Assembly (NCBI GenBank): GCA_021647585.1
Contig: JAKIUK010000007.1
Span: forward strand, 20,699 to 84,698
Direction: 5' to 3'
Length of the DNA: 64,000 nucleotides
DNA from: Methylococcaceae bacterium
GTDB lineage: Bacteria; Pseudomonadota; Gammaproteobacteria; Methylococcales; Methylomonadaceae
Shown: piece after piece, positions 29,020 through 36,896 of the stretch
How the letters are laid out: every line of letters starts with the position of its first letter
How positions within the stretch are numbered: position 1 is the first letter of the stretch
The notes under the pieces: generated by a model
What the model saw: only the letters and a program-made list of their open reading frames with translations
What the model was told of the DNA's origin: nothing
Database searches by the model: none
Translations under genes and position numbers: made by a program

Positions 29020-29902
29020 CTATTTGGCAGTTTCAGTTTTTTTAAAATTCCACGGCAACAAAGCCTCAATTTCTTCCACGGATTCAGCATAAGGCAAAGC
29101 GGTGAGAACCTGCTTAAGATAGTCATAAGGTTCCAAGCCATTGGCTTTGGCTTTGGCTGTTTCTATCAAACTGTAATGCGTGGCACTGGCACGCGCTCCC
29201 GCAGGTGTATCAGAAAATAACCAGGCTTTACGACCTATCACAAAAGGTCGAATGGCTTTTTCAGCAAGGATATTGCTGATATTGAGCTCACCATTCGAAC
29301 AATAGACGTTAAGTTTATCCCATTGGTTGCTCAGATAAGTCATGGCCTTACCCGTTAAGCTATCTTTTGGTACTTTATGTTGGTTGTTTTCCAGATAGAT
29401 TTTAAGCTTATTCAGTACTGGCAGGCCTCTTTGTTGACGTTGCTGATATTTTTCATCAACTGACAGCTCTTTGATTTGCCGTTCAATCATATACAGTTTA
29501 TTAATGAAGCTGAGTACCCGATCTGCTTTTGAAGGTTTGTTGATTTTACCTTTTTTAGCCTTGGGTTGAGCACTTTGTGCCTCTTTAAATTTGCGGCGCG
29601 GATGTCGCCAGTTTATCGACTTCAGATAAATCATCAGTCCCTGCATCTAATTCTTCATTGTCATCAGAATCAGCTTCATCAAATAAAGACGTTTGTTTGG
29701 AGGATGCATAGCGTTTTATTTTAGATAGGCGTAAAGCTTCTTCCAAAATAGCAATGTGTTTTTTCTGCTTAGAAATGACTTCGGATTTAGATTCAACAAC
29801 ACGGGTTAAGTCATCAATTTCAACTAATAAATCAGCGTTTTCTGGCGACCGATAAACAGTCTTATCTTATTGTTTTATATTTGAATTGTCAGCTAAAATC
29901 AT
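29020..29902 (-). pseudogene. IS66 transposase TnpC remnant
   Basis: Starts at the ATG at 29902 (MILADNSNIK) but meets TAA at codon 12. The frame continues with the N-terminal coiled coil (ENADLLVEIDDLTRVVESKSE, QKKHIAILEEALRLSK) to about 29600. It then jumps in another frame to the C-terminal part: SNQWDKLNVYCSNGELNISN, EKAIRPFVIGRKAWLFSDTP, the SLIETAKANGLEPYDYL-type end and LLPWN. Most of the catalytic DDE core between them is missing, so the enzyme is dead. The C-terminal piece (29020-29646) is still open for 208 codons. Confidence 0.9.
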
Positions 29903-29947
29903 GGCTCTATTTTAACATTATTTAGCTCAAAAATATTGAAAATACTG

Positions 29948-30286
29948 TTAAAAAACAGACTCATAATGAAGTTTATTATGCCCTTTCATGGCATCAATAT
30001 CCAAACCATCCAGCAACCAATTTAATTGCTGTCCTGTTAAGACCAGAGTATCTTCATAGCCTTTGGGCCACTTGAACTTTTCTTCAGCTAACGCCTTATA
30101 ATAAAGCACAAAACCATTATCTTCCCAGAACAGACATTTGATTTTGTTACGCTGCTTATTGGTAAAAGCATACTAACTGCCAGTAAACGGGTTATGCCCC
30201 AACTCGCATTCAACAATAGCTGAAAGACCTCGATACGATTTACGAAAGTCAACGGATTGCCGATACAGATAAACCTCAGTCAAGGC
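29948..30286 (-). pseudogene. IS66 accessory protein TnpB, split by a stop codon
   Basis: The reading TEVYLYRQSVDFRKSYRGLS, ECELGHNPFTGS, then TAG at 30173-30175, then YAFTNKQRNKIKCLFWEDNG and FVLYYKALAEEKFKWP is IS66 Orf2 (IS66_Orf2) throughout. A single nonsense codon at 30173-30175 separates the halves, in the same frame. The start runs into the end of tnpA. Confidence 0.85.
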
Positions 30287-30289
30287 AAC

Positions 30290-30634
30290 GGCTGGTCTCA
30301 TCACAACAGTCATCGTAATACGGCATAAGGGTTGAACAAGTGCCAAGTTTCTCTCTGTAATACCTTCTATACTGACGCCATCACTAAATCGTAAAGATAA
30401 TCCAATGCCAGAAACAGAGGGCGGAAGACGGCTATCAACCTGTACACGAGCAAAACCAGTCGAAGTATCAGTGTTTTTTACACGAAAACCTGCTTGTCTC
30501 TTTCGATAACTAAATTTTTGTTGGCACAAACCATGCTGCCGACAATAAGCGGCTTGAGACAGCCCTGATGACTGCCATTGCTCTAAGTGATCTAACCAGA
30601 AAGATTTAGCTTGTTGGTTTTGTGGGGATGCCAT
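30290..30634 (-). pseudogene. IS66 TnpA-like protein, fused in frame to tnpB
   Basis: About 110 residues with the transposase-type helix-turn-helix (WLDHLEQWQSSGLSQAAYCRQHGLCQQKF) typical of IS66 TnpA. The frame reads straight into tnpB without a stop, so the boundary is approximate. The protein itself looks intact, but the element is immobile because tnpB and tnpC are broken. Confidence 0.75.
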
Positions 30635-30682
30635 TTAAAATTACCCTGTTATTAATTGTAGGGAGCAGTGTGGCATTATTAT

Positions 30683-30843
30683 CTAGAAAGATCAGTTGGG
30701 CGCGAGATTATAGTGCAATCCATGGTTTTACAGTACTTTGAAAAAATCTTAGCCTCACCCATTCGGTTAGGTGGGTATTTTTTTGAAGTTCTGTGGAATC
30801 AATGGGTTGTGCTAGAATCCGTGATCCAACTGATTTTTCTAGG
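30683..30843. repeat. R1 element, copy B (short form), inserted in the IS66 remnant
   Basis: A 161-bp copy in reverse orientation relative to copy A, with ends CTAGAAAGATCAGTTGG and CCAACTGATTTTTCTAGG and target duplication ATTAT (30678-30682 and 30844-30848). It lacks the roughly 50-bp internal segment of the long form. It is inside the IS66 ends, so it arrived after that element. Confidence 0.9.
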
Positions 30844-30913
30844 ATTATCACGGGTTGGGAATTACGCTGAGAATTGAGCGCTTACTTTTTTAATATCAAA
30901 ACTGATCACAAAT

Positions 30914-31552
30914 TCACCACTCATTCTCTGAAACAAATTCATCTAGTGGTCTGGCTTTAGTCCAGTTTTCCATTTCCAGCATGGGTTGTGGATAAAATTC
31001 ATCAACATGTCCTAGACATAAAATAGCAATTGGCCGGCTACCCTTTGGCATTTTCAATAAGTCTGCCAGTACTTTAGGCTCAAATAATGAAACCCAGCCC
31101 ATGCCCAAACCTTCTGCCCGGGCAGCCAGCCACATATTCTGTATTGCACAAGCAGCTGAAGCCAAATCCATTTCCGGTAATGTTCTGCGGCCAAATATAT
31201 GCTGTTCGCGTTTATCGGGCAAAGCAACCACTAAAAGCTCAGCACATTCTAAAATTCCTTCTACTTTAAGTTTCATAAACTCATCTTCTCGTTCTGCCAG
31301 AGCTTTTGCGGTCTTTCTTCGTTCCTGTTCAACCATCTGATAGATGTCGTTTCTAAGTTTTTTTTCGGTAATTCTAATAAAATGCCAGGGTTGCATCAAC
31401 CCAACACTGCCTGCCCGATGCGCCGCTTGCAATAACTTGTGCAGAATTTTAGCATCAACAGGGTCAGGTAAAAAATGACGCATATCCCGACGTTCAGCAA
31501 TGGCTTTATAAACTCCAGCTCGTTCTAACTCATTAAAACGATGTTTATTCAT
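30914..31552 (-). CDS. bluB: 5,6-dimethylbenzimidazole synthase, BluB
   Basis: Oxygen-dependent flavin destructase that turns FMNH2 into the lower ligand of B12. The 212-residue nitroreductase-fold protein has ERRDMRHFLPDPVD, LLQAAHRAGSVGLMQPWHFI and GLGMGWVSLFEPKVL, the standard BluB pattern. Its presence shows aerobic production of dimethylbenzimidazole, which CobT in this cluster activates. It overlaps cobS by 4 bases. Confidence 0.95.
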   Translation of the reverse strand: MNKHRFNELERAGVYKAIAERRDMRHFLPDPVDAKILHKLLQAAHRAGSVGLMQPWHFIRITEKKLRNDIYQMVEQERRKTAKALAEREDEFMKLKVEGILECAELLVVALPDKREQHIFGRRTLPEMDLASAACAIQNMWLAARAEGLGMGWVSLFEPKVLADLLKMPKGSRPIAILCLGHVDEFYPQPMLEMENWTKARPLDEFVSENEW

Positions 31553-32268
31553 GCCAGAATACCCATCAAAACACTCACTTCAACCAGTTCAACAGCCGCA
31601 CCATACACATCCCCAGTTACTCCGCCCAAACGTTTTTTTGATTGTTTGCAAATGCAAACAATCATTACCAACATAAAAATAATTGGCAACAAACCCAAAC
31701 AATAGATGCCAAACACTATGCCAAACAAAGCAAGCCAATTTACGGAAGGCTTGGGTAAATTAGCAGTTATTGAGGCCCCTAAACCAGCTGGCCGAATATA
31801 ATTAGTTGATAACATAAGGATTAAGATTGCCAGTCTTCCTAGCATGGGTGTCACTAGTAATACCTCAATCGCTTGTATTTCCAGTATATGGGTAATAACC
31901 GACCATTTAAACAATAATAGTAATACTAAGGCCACTACAGCAACCGGCCCTGCCGCCGGATCTTTCATAATATCCAGACTTCGCTGTTTATTACCTAATC
32001 CACCGACCCAGGCATCTGCACAGTCTGCCAATCCATCTAAATGCAATCCTCCAGTCAGTAAAACCCATAAAATCAATATGATTACTGCTTGAATTTGAAT
32101 CGGTATGTTAGCAAGTAAAAATGTCGCAAGCACTAATAAACTACCGATCAATAAACCGATAACAGGATAAAAAAGGGGAGAATAGCCCAGTTGCTTATCA
32201 CTGGCAATAAATGAATGTGTTACAGGGATTACGGTTAAAAACTGTAATGCTATTAGGAATGACTTCAT
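31549..32268 (-). CDS. cobS: Adenosylcobinamide-GDP ribazoletransferase (cobalamin synthase)
   Basis: Inner-membrane enzyme joining adenosylcobinamide-GDP to alpha-ribazole (phosphate), the last assembly step of B12. The 239-residue protein has about six hydrophobic segments and the diagnostic LTGGLHLDGLADCADAWVGG and MKDPAAGPVAVVALVLLLL. Followed by bluB with a 4-base overlap. Confidence 0.96.
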   Translation of the reverse strand: MKSFLIALQFLTVIPVTHSFIASDKQLGYSPLFYPVIGLLIGSLLVLATFLLANIPIQIQAVIILILWVLLTGGLHLDGLADCADAWVGGLGNKQRSLDIMKDPAAGPVAVVALVLLLLFKWSVITHILEIQAIEVLLVTPMLGRLAILILMLSTNYIRPAGLGASITANLPKPSVNWLALFGIVFGIYCLGLLPIIFMLVMIVCICKQSKKRLGGVTGDVYGAAVELVEVSVLMGILA

Positions 32269-32413
32269 TCAGGATTATTGAATTTCCATTTGGGAATGGA
32301 GCAATAGGTCGGGAAAATAACTGCTTTCTGCACAGTGTTTAGCAACTACACTGTTACAGCCGCAACCCGACCTACATAAACTTAATTGCCTCGTAAGAGG
32401 CTCATGTTAAAGG

Positions 32414-32833
32414 TTATTTTAACGGACGTCCTTTAGCATCTTTATCTATCATCTTACCTATTAATAAACAACCTTCAATAAAACCCCACATAAAACCATA
32501 CTGATATCCCAGGCCAAAGGTAAGCGCTATTTGGGCAATGGCAATCGGATAAAACCCTAGATAAATTCTGTGCAGCCCAATTGCACCAAAAATCAGACCT
32601 AATGCAGCTGCTACATAATGATTTTTTACTGCTCGTTTATCTTGTATATAAGCACCTATAGGTCCTACATCAGTTGCACTTCCATCGTCTTCAGGTATAA
32701 AATCGACATCATCACCCACTTGAGGTGCAGTTTCTGACGTCCAGTCATCGATATGAAACTCATAGAACTTATCTTCGTATTTGATAGCGCCAGTTTGGCA
32801 TTCATCATCATAACTCTCAATATGACCAATCAT
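32414..32833 (-). CDS. TM2-domain protein with cold-shock-like N-terminus
   Basis: A 139-residue protein. Residues about 1-58 (MIGHIESYDDECQTGAIKYE ... GDDVDFIPEDDG) resemble a cold-shock/OB-fold domain. The rest is a TM2 domain: KNHYVAAALGLIFGAIGLHRIYLGF and a second hydrophobic stretch, two membrane helices with the GxxGxHRFYLG-type turn. Function unknown. It lies between cobT and cobS on the same strand with short gaps, so it is co-directional with the B12 genes, possibly only by chance. Confidence 0.85.
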   Translation of the reverse strand: MIGHIESYDDECQTGAIKYEDKFYEFHIDDWTSETAPQVGDDVDFIPEDDGSATDVGPIGAYIQDKRAVKNHYVAAALGLIFGAIGLHRIYLGFYPIAIAQIALTFGLGYQYGFMWGFIEGCLLIGKMIDKDAKGRPLK

Positions 32834-32857
32834 TGATTTTTTACCTTTGTTATTATT

Positions 32858-33898
32858 TTATTGTGTTGTAATTTCAGCTTGTTCAAAAGTTGCCATTTCA
32901 TTATGTAACTTACACGCCATTTGTAATAATGGAACTGCTGCAACAGCGCCACTGCCTTCACCTAAGCGCATATTCAAATCTAATAGAGGGTTTGCTTGCA
33001 GTTGCTCTAATACGATTTGATGTCCCTTTTCCTGAGAACGATGCGCATAAAAAAACCATGATTTTGTCTCAGGGTTAATTTTAACTGCTAATAATGCAGC
33101 AACACTGCAGATAAATCCATCAATTAATACAGGCAATCCTTGCTGAGCAGAAAAAATATAGGCTCCCAACAATGCGGCAATTTCAAATCCGCCTAAATAT
33201 TGTAATACTTTCAAAGGATTTTCTAAAAACTTTTGATGTAATATAAGAGACTGCTGAATTACCTTGGCTTTATGCTGAATAGCAGCATCATCCAACCCTG
33301 TTCCAGCTCCGGTTAACTGCGCTACCGGCAACCCGGTTAAAGCAACCGCTATTGCACTGGCGCTGGTTGTATTTGCAATACCCATTTCGCCGCCAATAAA
33401 TAGTTGAGATTGTTGCTTTTTTGCTCTTTCTACCGCAGATTTCCCTGTTGTTAATGCTTTTCTTAATTGCTCTTCAGTCATTGCCGCCTGCTTTGCAAAA
33501 TTGGCAGTTCCATTTCCAGCTCGCTCAACAATAATGCCCGATATATCAGTAGCTGCAAGCAAACCCACATCTATCACTTCAAAATCAGCATTTACAAAAC
33601 GTGATAAAACATTAATCGCCGCACTTTCATTGGCAAAATTTTTCACCATTTCAGTCGTCACTACCTGTGGAAATGCCGAAACAGATTCTTCAGCGATACC
33701 ATGATCCGCAGCAAAAACAGAGACCCATACCTTTTCAATTGCCGGTTGTTCCGTTTTTTGCAACGCAGCTAAACGAACAGCAATATTTTCCAACAAACCT
33801 AATGAACCCAGAGGTTTTGTCAGTTGCGCTTGTTTATTTAGAGCCTTTTGATAAAAACCCTGATCAGGCAAATTAATTTTATTAGTTAACCAATCCAC
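32858..33898 (-). CDS. cobT: Nicotinate-nucleotide--dimethylbenzimidazole phosphoribosyltransferase
   Basis: Makes alpha-ribazole phosphate from dimethylbenzimidazole and nicotinate mononucleotide. The 346-residue protein has DQGFYQKALNKQAQLTKPLGSLGLLE, SVFAADHGIAEESVSAFPQ, FIGGEMGIANTTSASAI and the catalytic glutamate region LNMRLGEGSGAVAA. It is 3 bases after cobU. Confidence 0.97.
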   Translation of the reverse strand: MDWLTNKINLPDQGFYQKALNKQAQLTKPLGSLGLLENIAVRLAALQKTEQPAIEKVWVSVFAADHGIAEESVSAFPQVVTTEMVKNFANESAAINVLSRFVNADFEVIDVGLLAATDISGIIVERAGNGTANFAKQAAMTEEQLRKALTTGKSAVERAKKQQSQLFIGGEMGIANTTSASAIAVALTGLPVAQLTGAGTGLDDAAIQHKAKVIQQSLILHQKFLENPLKVLQYLGGFEIAALLGAYIFSAQQGLPVLIDGFICSVAALLAVKINPETKSWFFYAHRSQEKGHQIVLEQLQANPLLDLNMRLGEGSGAVAAVPLLQMACKLHNEMATFEQAEITTQ

Positions 33899-33901
33899 CT
33901 G

Positions 33902-34423
33902 TTATTTTAAAACCTGTGGTAACCCAGCTGTAAGCAATACAACTTTATCACTTATAGCTGCTATTTTTTGATGTAAAAATCCTGCTTCATCAACAAAGCG
34001 TCGAGTCATTTTGTCCATTGCTACAATACCAAGGCCGACTTCGTTAGTTACCAATACGACTTGACCGGAAAAGGTAGTCAAAACAGCAAACAAAGCATTG
34101 GTTTCTTTTTCAAACACCTCCTGTTGTAGATCTCCTTGTTTATTGAACAGTATGTTAGTCAGCCATAAAGTTAAACAATCAACTAATAGGCAGGTATTTT
34201 TTTCGTTGTATTTTTGTATAACCCCAGCTAATTTAATGGGCTCTTCAACTGTTTTCCAATGCGCAGGTCTATCCTGACGATGCTTGGTAATGCGTGCTTG
34301 CATTTCTGCATCACCTGCTTCTGCAGTAGCAATATAAATCACCCGTTTTTCTGATTTAACCGCCTGCTGTTCCGCATAACGACTTTTCCCAGAGCGGACA
34401 CCGCCTAAAACCAGTTCAATCAT
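33902..34423 (-). CDS. cobU: Adenosylcobinamide kinase / guanylyltransferase
   Basis: Phosphorylates adenosylcobinamide and transfers GMP to it. The 173-residue protein has the P-loop in LVLGGVRSGKSRYAEQQA, the guanylylated His within ITKHRQDRPAHWKTVEEP, LVDCLTLWLTN and VVLVTNEVGLGIVAMDKMTRRFVDEAG. Overlaps the end of the universal stress protein gene by 8 bases. Confidence 0.97.
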   Translation of the reverse strand: MIELVLGGVRSGKSRYAEQQAVKSEKRVIYIATAEAGDAEMQARITKHRQDRPAHWKTVEEPIKLAGVIQKYNEKNTCLLVDCLTLWLTNILFNKQGDLQQEVFEKETNALFAVLTTFSGQVVLVTNEVGLGIVAMDKMTRRFVDEAGFLHQKIAAISDKVVLLTAGLPQVLK

Positions 34424-34859
34424 CTTTTAAACGAACCGCCAATACATCACACATGGCATGATGTAAAACACCATTTGCCGTCGAACCTAACAATAATGCC
34501 CAGCCATGCCGTCCATGGGAACCTACAACAATAAGATCGACACTATTTTCTTCTGCAATTCTGACAATTTCAAGTTTTGCACTTCCTATCTCCAACCACT
34601 GCCTGTTTTCAGCAATACCAAACTCACAGGCAATTTTTGCCATTCTTTTTTTTGATGCATTCATCAGTTCTTCAGTCAAATCACCATCAAAAGGAATGAT
34701 AGGGCCATAGTTTGCATCAGTAATAGGGAGATTATCAACCACATGCACAATGCTGAGTTGTGCCTGGTTAGCCTCCGCGAGCTCTTTTGCTTTATTAGCG
34801 ACTGCATCTCCATGATCAGTAAAATCTGCTGCTATCAAAATATGTTTATAGTTACTCAT
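34416..34859 (-). CDS. Universal stress protein, UspA family
   Basis: A 147-residue Usp domain protein: YKHILIAADFTDHGDAVANK, then the ATP-binding-type C-terminal IVVGSHGRHGWALLLGSTANGVLHHAMCDVLAVR (G-2x-G-9x-G-S/T pattern), so it probably binds ATP. An upstream in-frame ATG at 34877 would add six residues, but the codons between encode the Shine-Dalgarno sequence TAGGAGG placed correctly for the ATG at 34859, which is therefore the start. First gene in line before cobU; no functional tie to B12 is known. Confidence 0.92.
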   Translation of the reverse strand: MSNYKHILIAADFTDHGDAVANKAKELAEANQAQLSIVHVVDNLPITDANYGPIIPFDGDLTEELMNASKKRMAKIACEFGIAENRQWLEIGSAKLEIVRIAEENSVDLIVVGSHGRHGWALLLGSTANGVLHHAMCDVLAVRLKDD

Positions 34860-34908
34860 AACGCCTCCTATACTCACCTAAAACGCAAAGGTTTTAGATA
34901 TTTTTATC

Positions 34909-36306
34909 TCAAACAGAACCTGCTGATACGGATTGAATGCCTAAAAAACGAACGCTGTTTCTATTACGGAAACTGATCAGAGGCATAATACCCTGTGCAT
35001 ATATTTTATTGATCATCTGCTCGTTCATTAGCTGTTCTGCACAAGCTTGAAGTACTTTTTCACCCTCTTTATCATAAGTATATGCGGGCAGATCATTCAG
35101 TTCAAAACCGCCACCAAACTGAGGATTCAAATATTGCCTTATCAATAATCTGGCGCAAGCAAATGCAGAGTTACCCCATAACAACTGTTCATGTTCATGA
35201 TCCAGCCTGAATTCTTCAAAAGGAAAAGATTCAGTTTCTTCAACACCCTCTCCATATGGAATCCGTAATAAAATTCTAGGATAAGTCAACGCTACCCATT
35301 CTGAGGCCTTGCTGGATCTAAATTCTTTCCATAGAAGATTGTCCACTTGCTCAGCCAAAACACAATCTTCAATCAAGATTTTATCAGCAGCGGCTACAAA
35401 TGAACTATTAAATTTTCCGGCAAACTCTCCAATTTGCTTTAAATATTGGATATCATCTGCCATAGATGAAAAAGTATAATTACCTACCATAAGTATATAG
35501 GGTTGCCCATCAACATCTTGAATCCCATGACTCATCAGCTTGTTGGCTATAGATGACTGCAATACCCCATTTTGATGGAAATCATCAAATAGAGCCTGTT
35601 TACTTATATCAACAAGATAAAAAGTCTGATTCTCATCAGTTTCTTCATTAAAAAGCAAATCATAGGTAGATCGCCAAATGGATTCAAGTTGTTGAAAAGG
35701 TGCTGAATGCAATATAGATTTCATCAACTCTTCTGTCACTGAATCAATAAAAGCAGTTAGCTCTTTAATTTCTGGGGTTGTTTCAGCAACCAAATGAGGC
35801 TCAAGCAAATTATGCAGGTAATTTTCCAGTGCATCAGTCGATTTCTGTTTTATTACAGAGTCAGAAGGTGGCTGCCCCAGAAGTCGTTCTATAAGATCAG
35901 AGCTATCCTCCCGGTTTTGTTCATACTCTACAGGAGCACTTTGATAGTACGCTCTTATTTCATCGGCTGCTTGCCGGGATGTTTCAGGTTTTTCCAGGTC
36001 TTTTTTTAGTCGTTTAAGATTACTAAATACCGTCCCTTTCAAATAGATATTATCAGGGTGAAAATCTTCCAGCTCACAAAAACCTAGCTGACAATCAGGA
36101 CTTATTTCTATAGATGGCTGTATTTTAGCCATTACCTGATCAAAGTTATCAATATCAATTGATATTATTTTACCCTCACTAGCCAACCCTGGAACCTGGG
36201 CAGAAAAATCAGCAAAAATATAGGTTCGCATCAGACCAAATTTACTTTGTTTTAGGCTCTGAGTTTGTGAATTAAAATTAAAACCAAATTCGATTCTACC
36301 CGGCAT
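34909..36306 (-). CDS. TssB-TssC-like contractile sheath fusion protein
   Basis: A 465-residue protein combining both sheath subunits of type VI secretion-like machines. Residues about 1-115 match TssB (GRIEFGFNFN, ISIDIDNFDQVMAKIQPSIE, ELEDFHPDNIYLK). The remainder matches TssC (AFIDSVTEELMKSILHSAPFQQLES, YPRILLRIPYGEGVEETESF, LLWGNSAFACARLL, and C-terminal LISFRNRNSVRFLGIQSVS). In standard systems these are two genes. No tube (Hcp), baseplate, membrane complex or ClpV gene is in the window. The downstream universal stress protein and upstream membrane protein are on the same strand with short gaps. Could be a sheath of an undescribed device or a cytosolic relic. Confidence 0.8.
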   Translation of the reverse strand: MPGRIEFGFNFNSQTQSLKQSKFGLMRTYIFADFSAQVPGLASEGKIISIDIDNFDQVMAKIQPSIEISPDCQLGFCELEDFHPDNIYLKGTVFSNLKRLKKDLEKPETSRQAADEIRAYYQSAPVEYEQNREDSSDLIERLLGQPPSDSVIKQKSTDALENYLHNLLEPHLVAETTPEIKELTAFIDSVTEELMKSILHSAPFQQLESIWRSTYDLLFNEETDENQTFYLVDISKQALFDDFHQNGVLQSSIANKLMSHGIQDVDGQPYILMVGNYTFSSMADDIQYLKQIGEFAGKFNSSFVAAADKILIEDCVLAEQVDNLLWKEFRSSKASEWVALTYPRILLRIPYGEGVEETESFPFEEFRLDHEHEQLLWGNSAFACARLLIRQYLNPQFGGGFELNDLPAYTYDKEGEKVLQACAEQLMNEQMINKIYAQGIMPLISFRNRNSVRFLGIQSVSAGSV

Positions 36307-36340
36307 GTTATTTTCCTTGAGGCTTTATAAAGCTCAGTTT

Positions 36341-36850
36341 TCATCCTTCCTGAATTTGAACAAAAAACAAAGTATCCATTACTATATAAGAAAACAGTAT
36401 ATACAAAAAAGCGATACCTAATCCAAAAGTAAACGGTTGATCCAGTGCATTGTTAAAAATATGTCCCGATACCAACCATTGCCAAAGCATTAATAACACA
36501 ATAGCAAAAAAAGCCATTGCTGTACCTTGACCTACCAGTGTTGCCATTGCAGGCAAAGCCAAAAAACTAATTAAAGCATCTGTCGCCATCAAAGCAGATA
36601 CTGTTTGCTGAAAACGTGCTAACTTTGATGCAAAGAAAAGGATCATCCAGGTTAATCCAAGAATCAGCAGGACTTCTACAAACACTTGCAAGACGGCATT
36701 GAACACATCAGTACTTATAATCAAGATTAAAAAATTAACACAGACATACACAATAATTAGCAAACGTAGCAACCAGATTGAAGCAGGTATATCTTGTGGG
36801 CCTTTTTTTAATAAGCATATACTAAAAAATAATTTTATTAGTTCATACAT
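36341..36850 (-). CDS. Integral membrane protein of unknown function
   Basis: A 169-residue protein with about five hydrophobic helices (IWLLRLLIIVYVCVNFLILI, FVEVLLILGLTWMILFFA, ALISFLALPAM, AMAFFAIVLLMLWQWL, GLGIAFLYILFSYIVMDTLF) and a short cytosolic N-terminus. It loosely resembles Yip1-like membrane proteins, but no motif is decisive. It is 34 bases before the sheath-fusion gene on the same strand, so the two may be co-transcribed. Confidence 0.75.
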   Translation of the reverse strand: MYELIKLFFSICLLKKGPQDIPASIWLLRLLIIVYVCVNFLILIISTDVFNAVLQVFVEVLLILGLTWMILFFASKLARFQQTVSALMATDALISFLALPAMATLVGQGTAMAFFAIVLLMLWQWLVSGHIFNNALDQPFTFGLGIAFLYILFSYIVMDTLFFVQIQEG

Positions 36851-36865
36851 TTTTCAACTCAGTTA

Positions 36866-36887
36866 GTTAAGGGAGGTGGAAACAAAA
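36866..36887. repeat. Solo R7 end
   Basis: TTAAGGGAGGTGGAAACAAA matches the R7 terminus seen at 14.6 kb. No partner end found. It lies between the ABC-F gene and the membrane protein gene. Confidence 0.5.
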
Positions 36888-36896
36888 TGACACTCT

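Larger units (their letters stand above)
28991..30885 (-). mobile_element. Decayed IS66-family insertion sequence
   Basis: Ends GTAAGCGCTC (28991-29000) and GAGCGCTTAC (30876-30885) are perfect 10-bp inverted repeats of the IS66 type. Inside are remnants of tnpA, tnpB and tnpC in the usual order on the minus strand, all damaged (in-frame stops, internal deletion). An R1 element is inserted between tnpA and the right end. No 8-bp target duplication is visible any more. It interrupts the cobalamin gene region between cobD and bluB. Confidence 0.9.

Noticed and set aside
34909..36306. Complete type VI secretion locus
   Set aside because: Only a sheath fusion is present; no Hcp, VgrG, TssE/F/G/K/J/L/M or ClpV gene occurs in the window.
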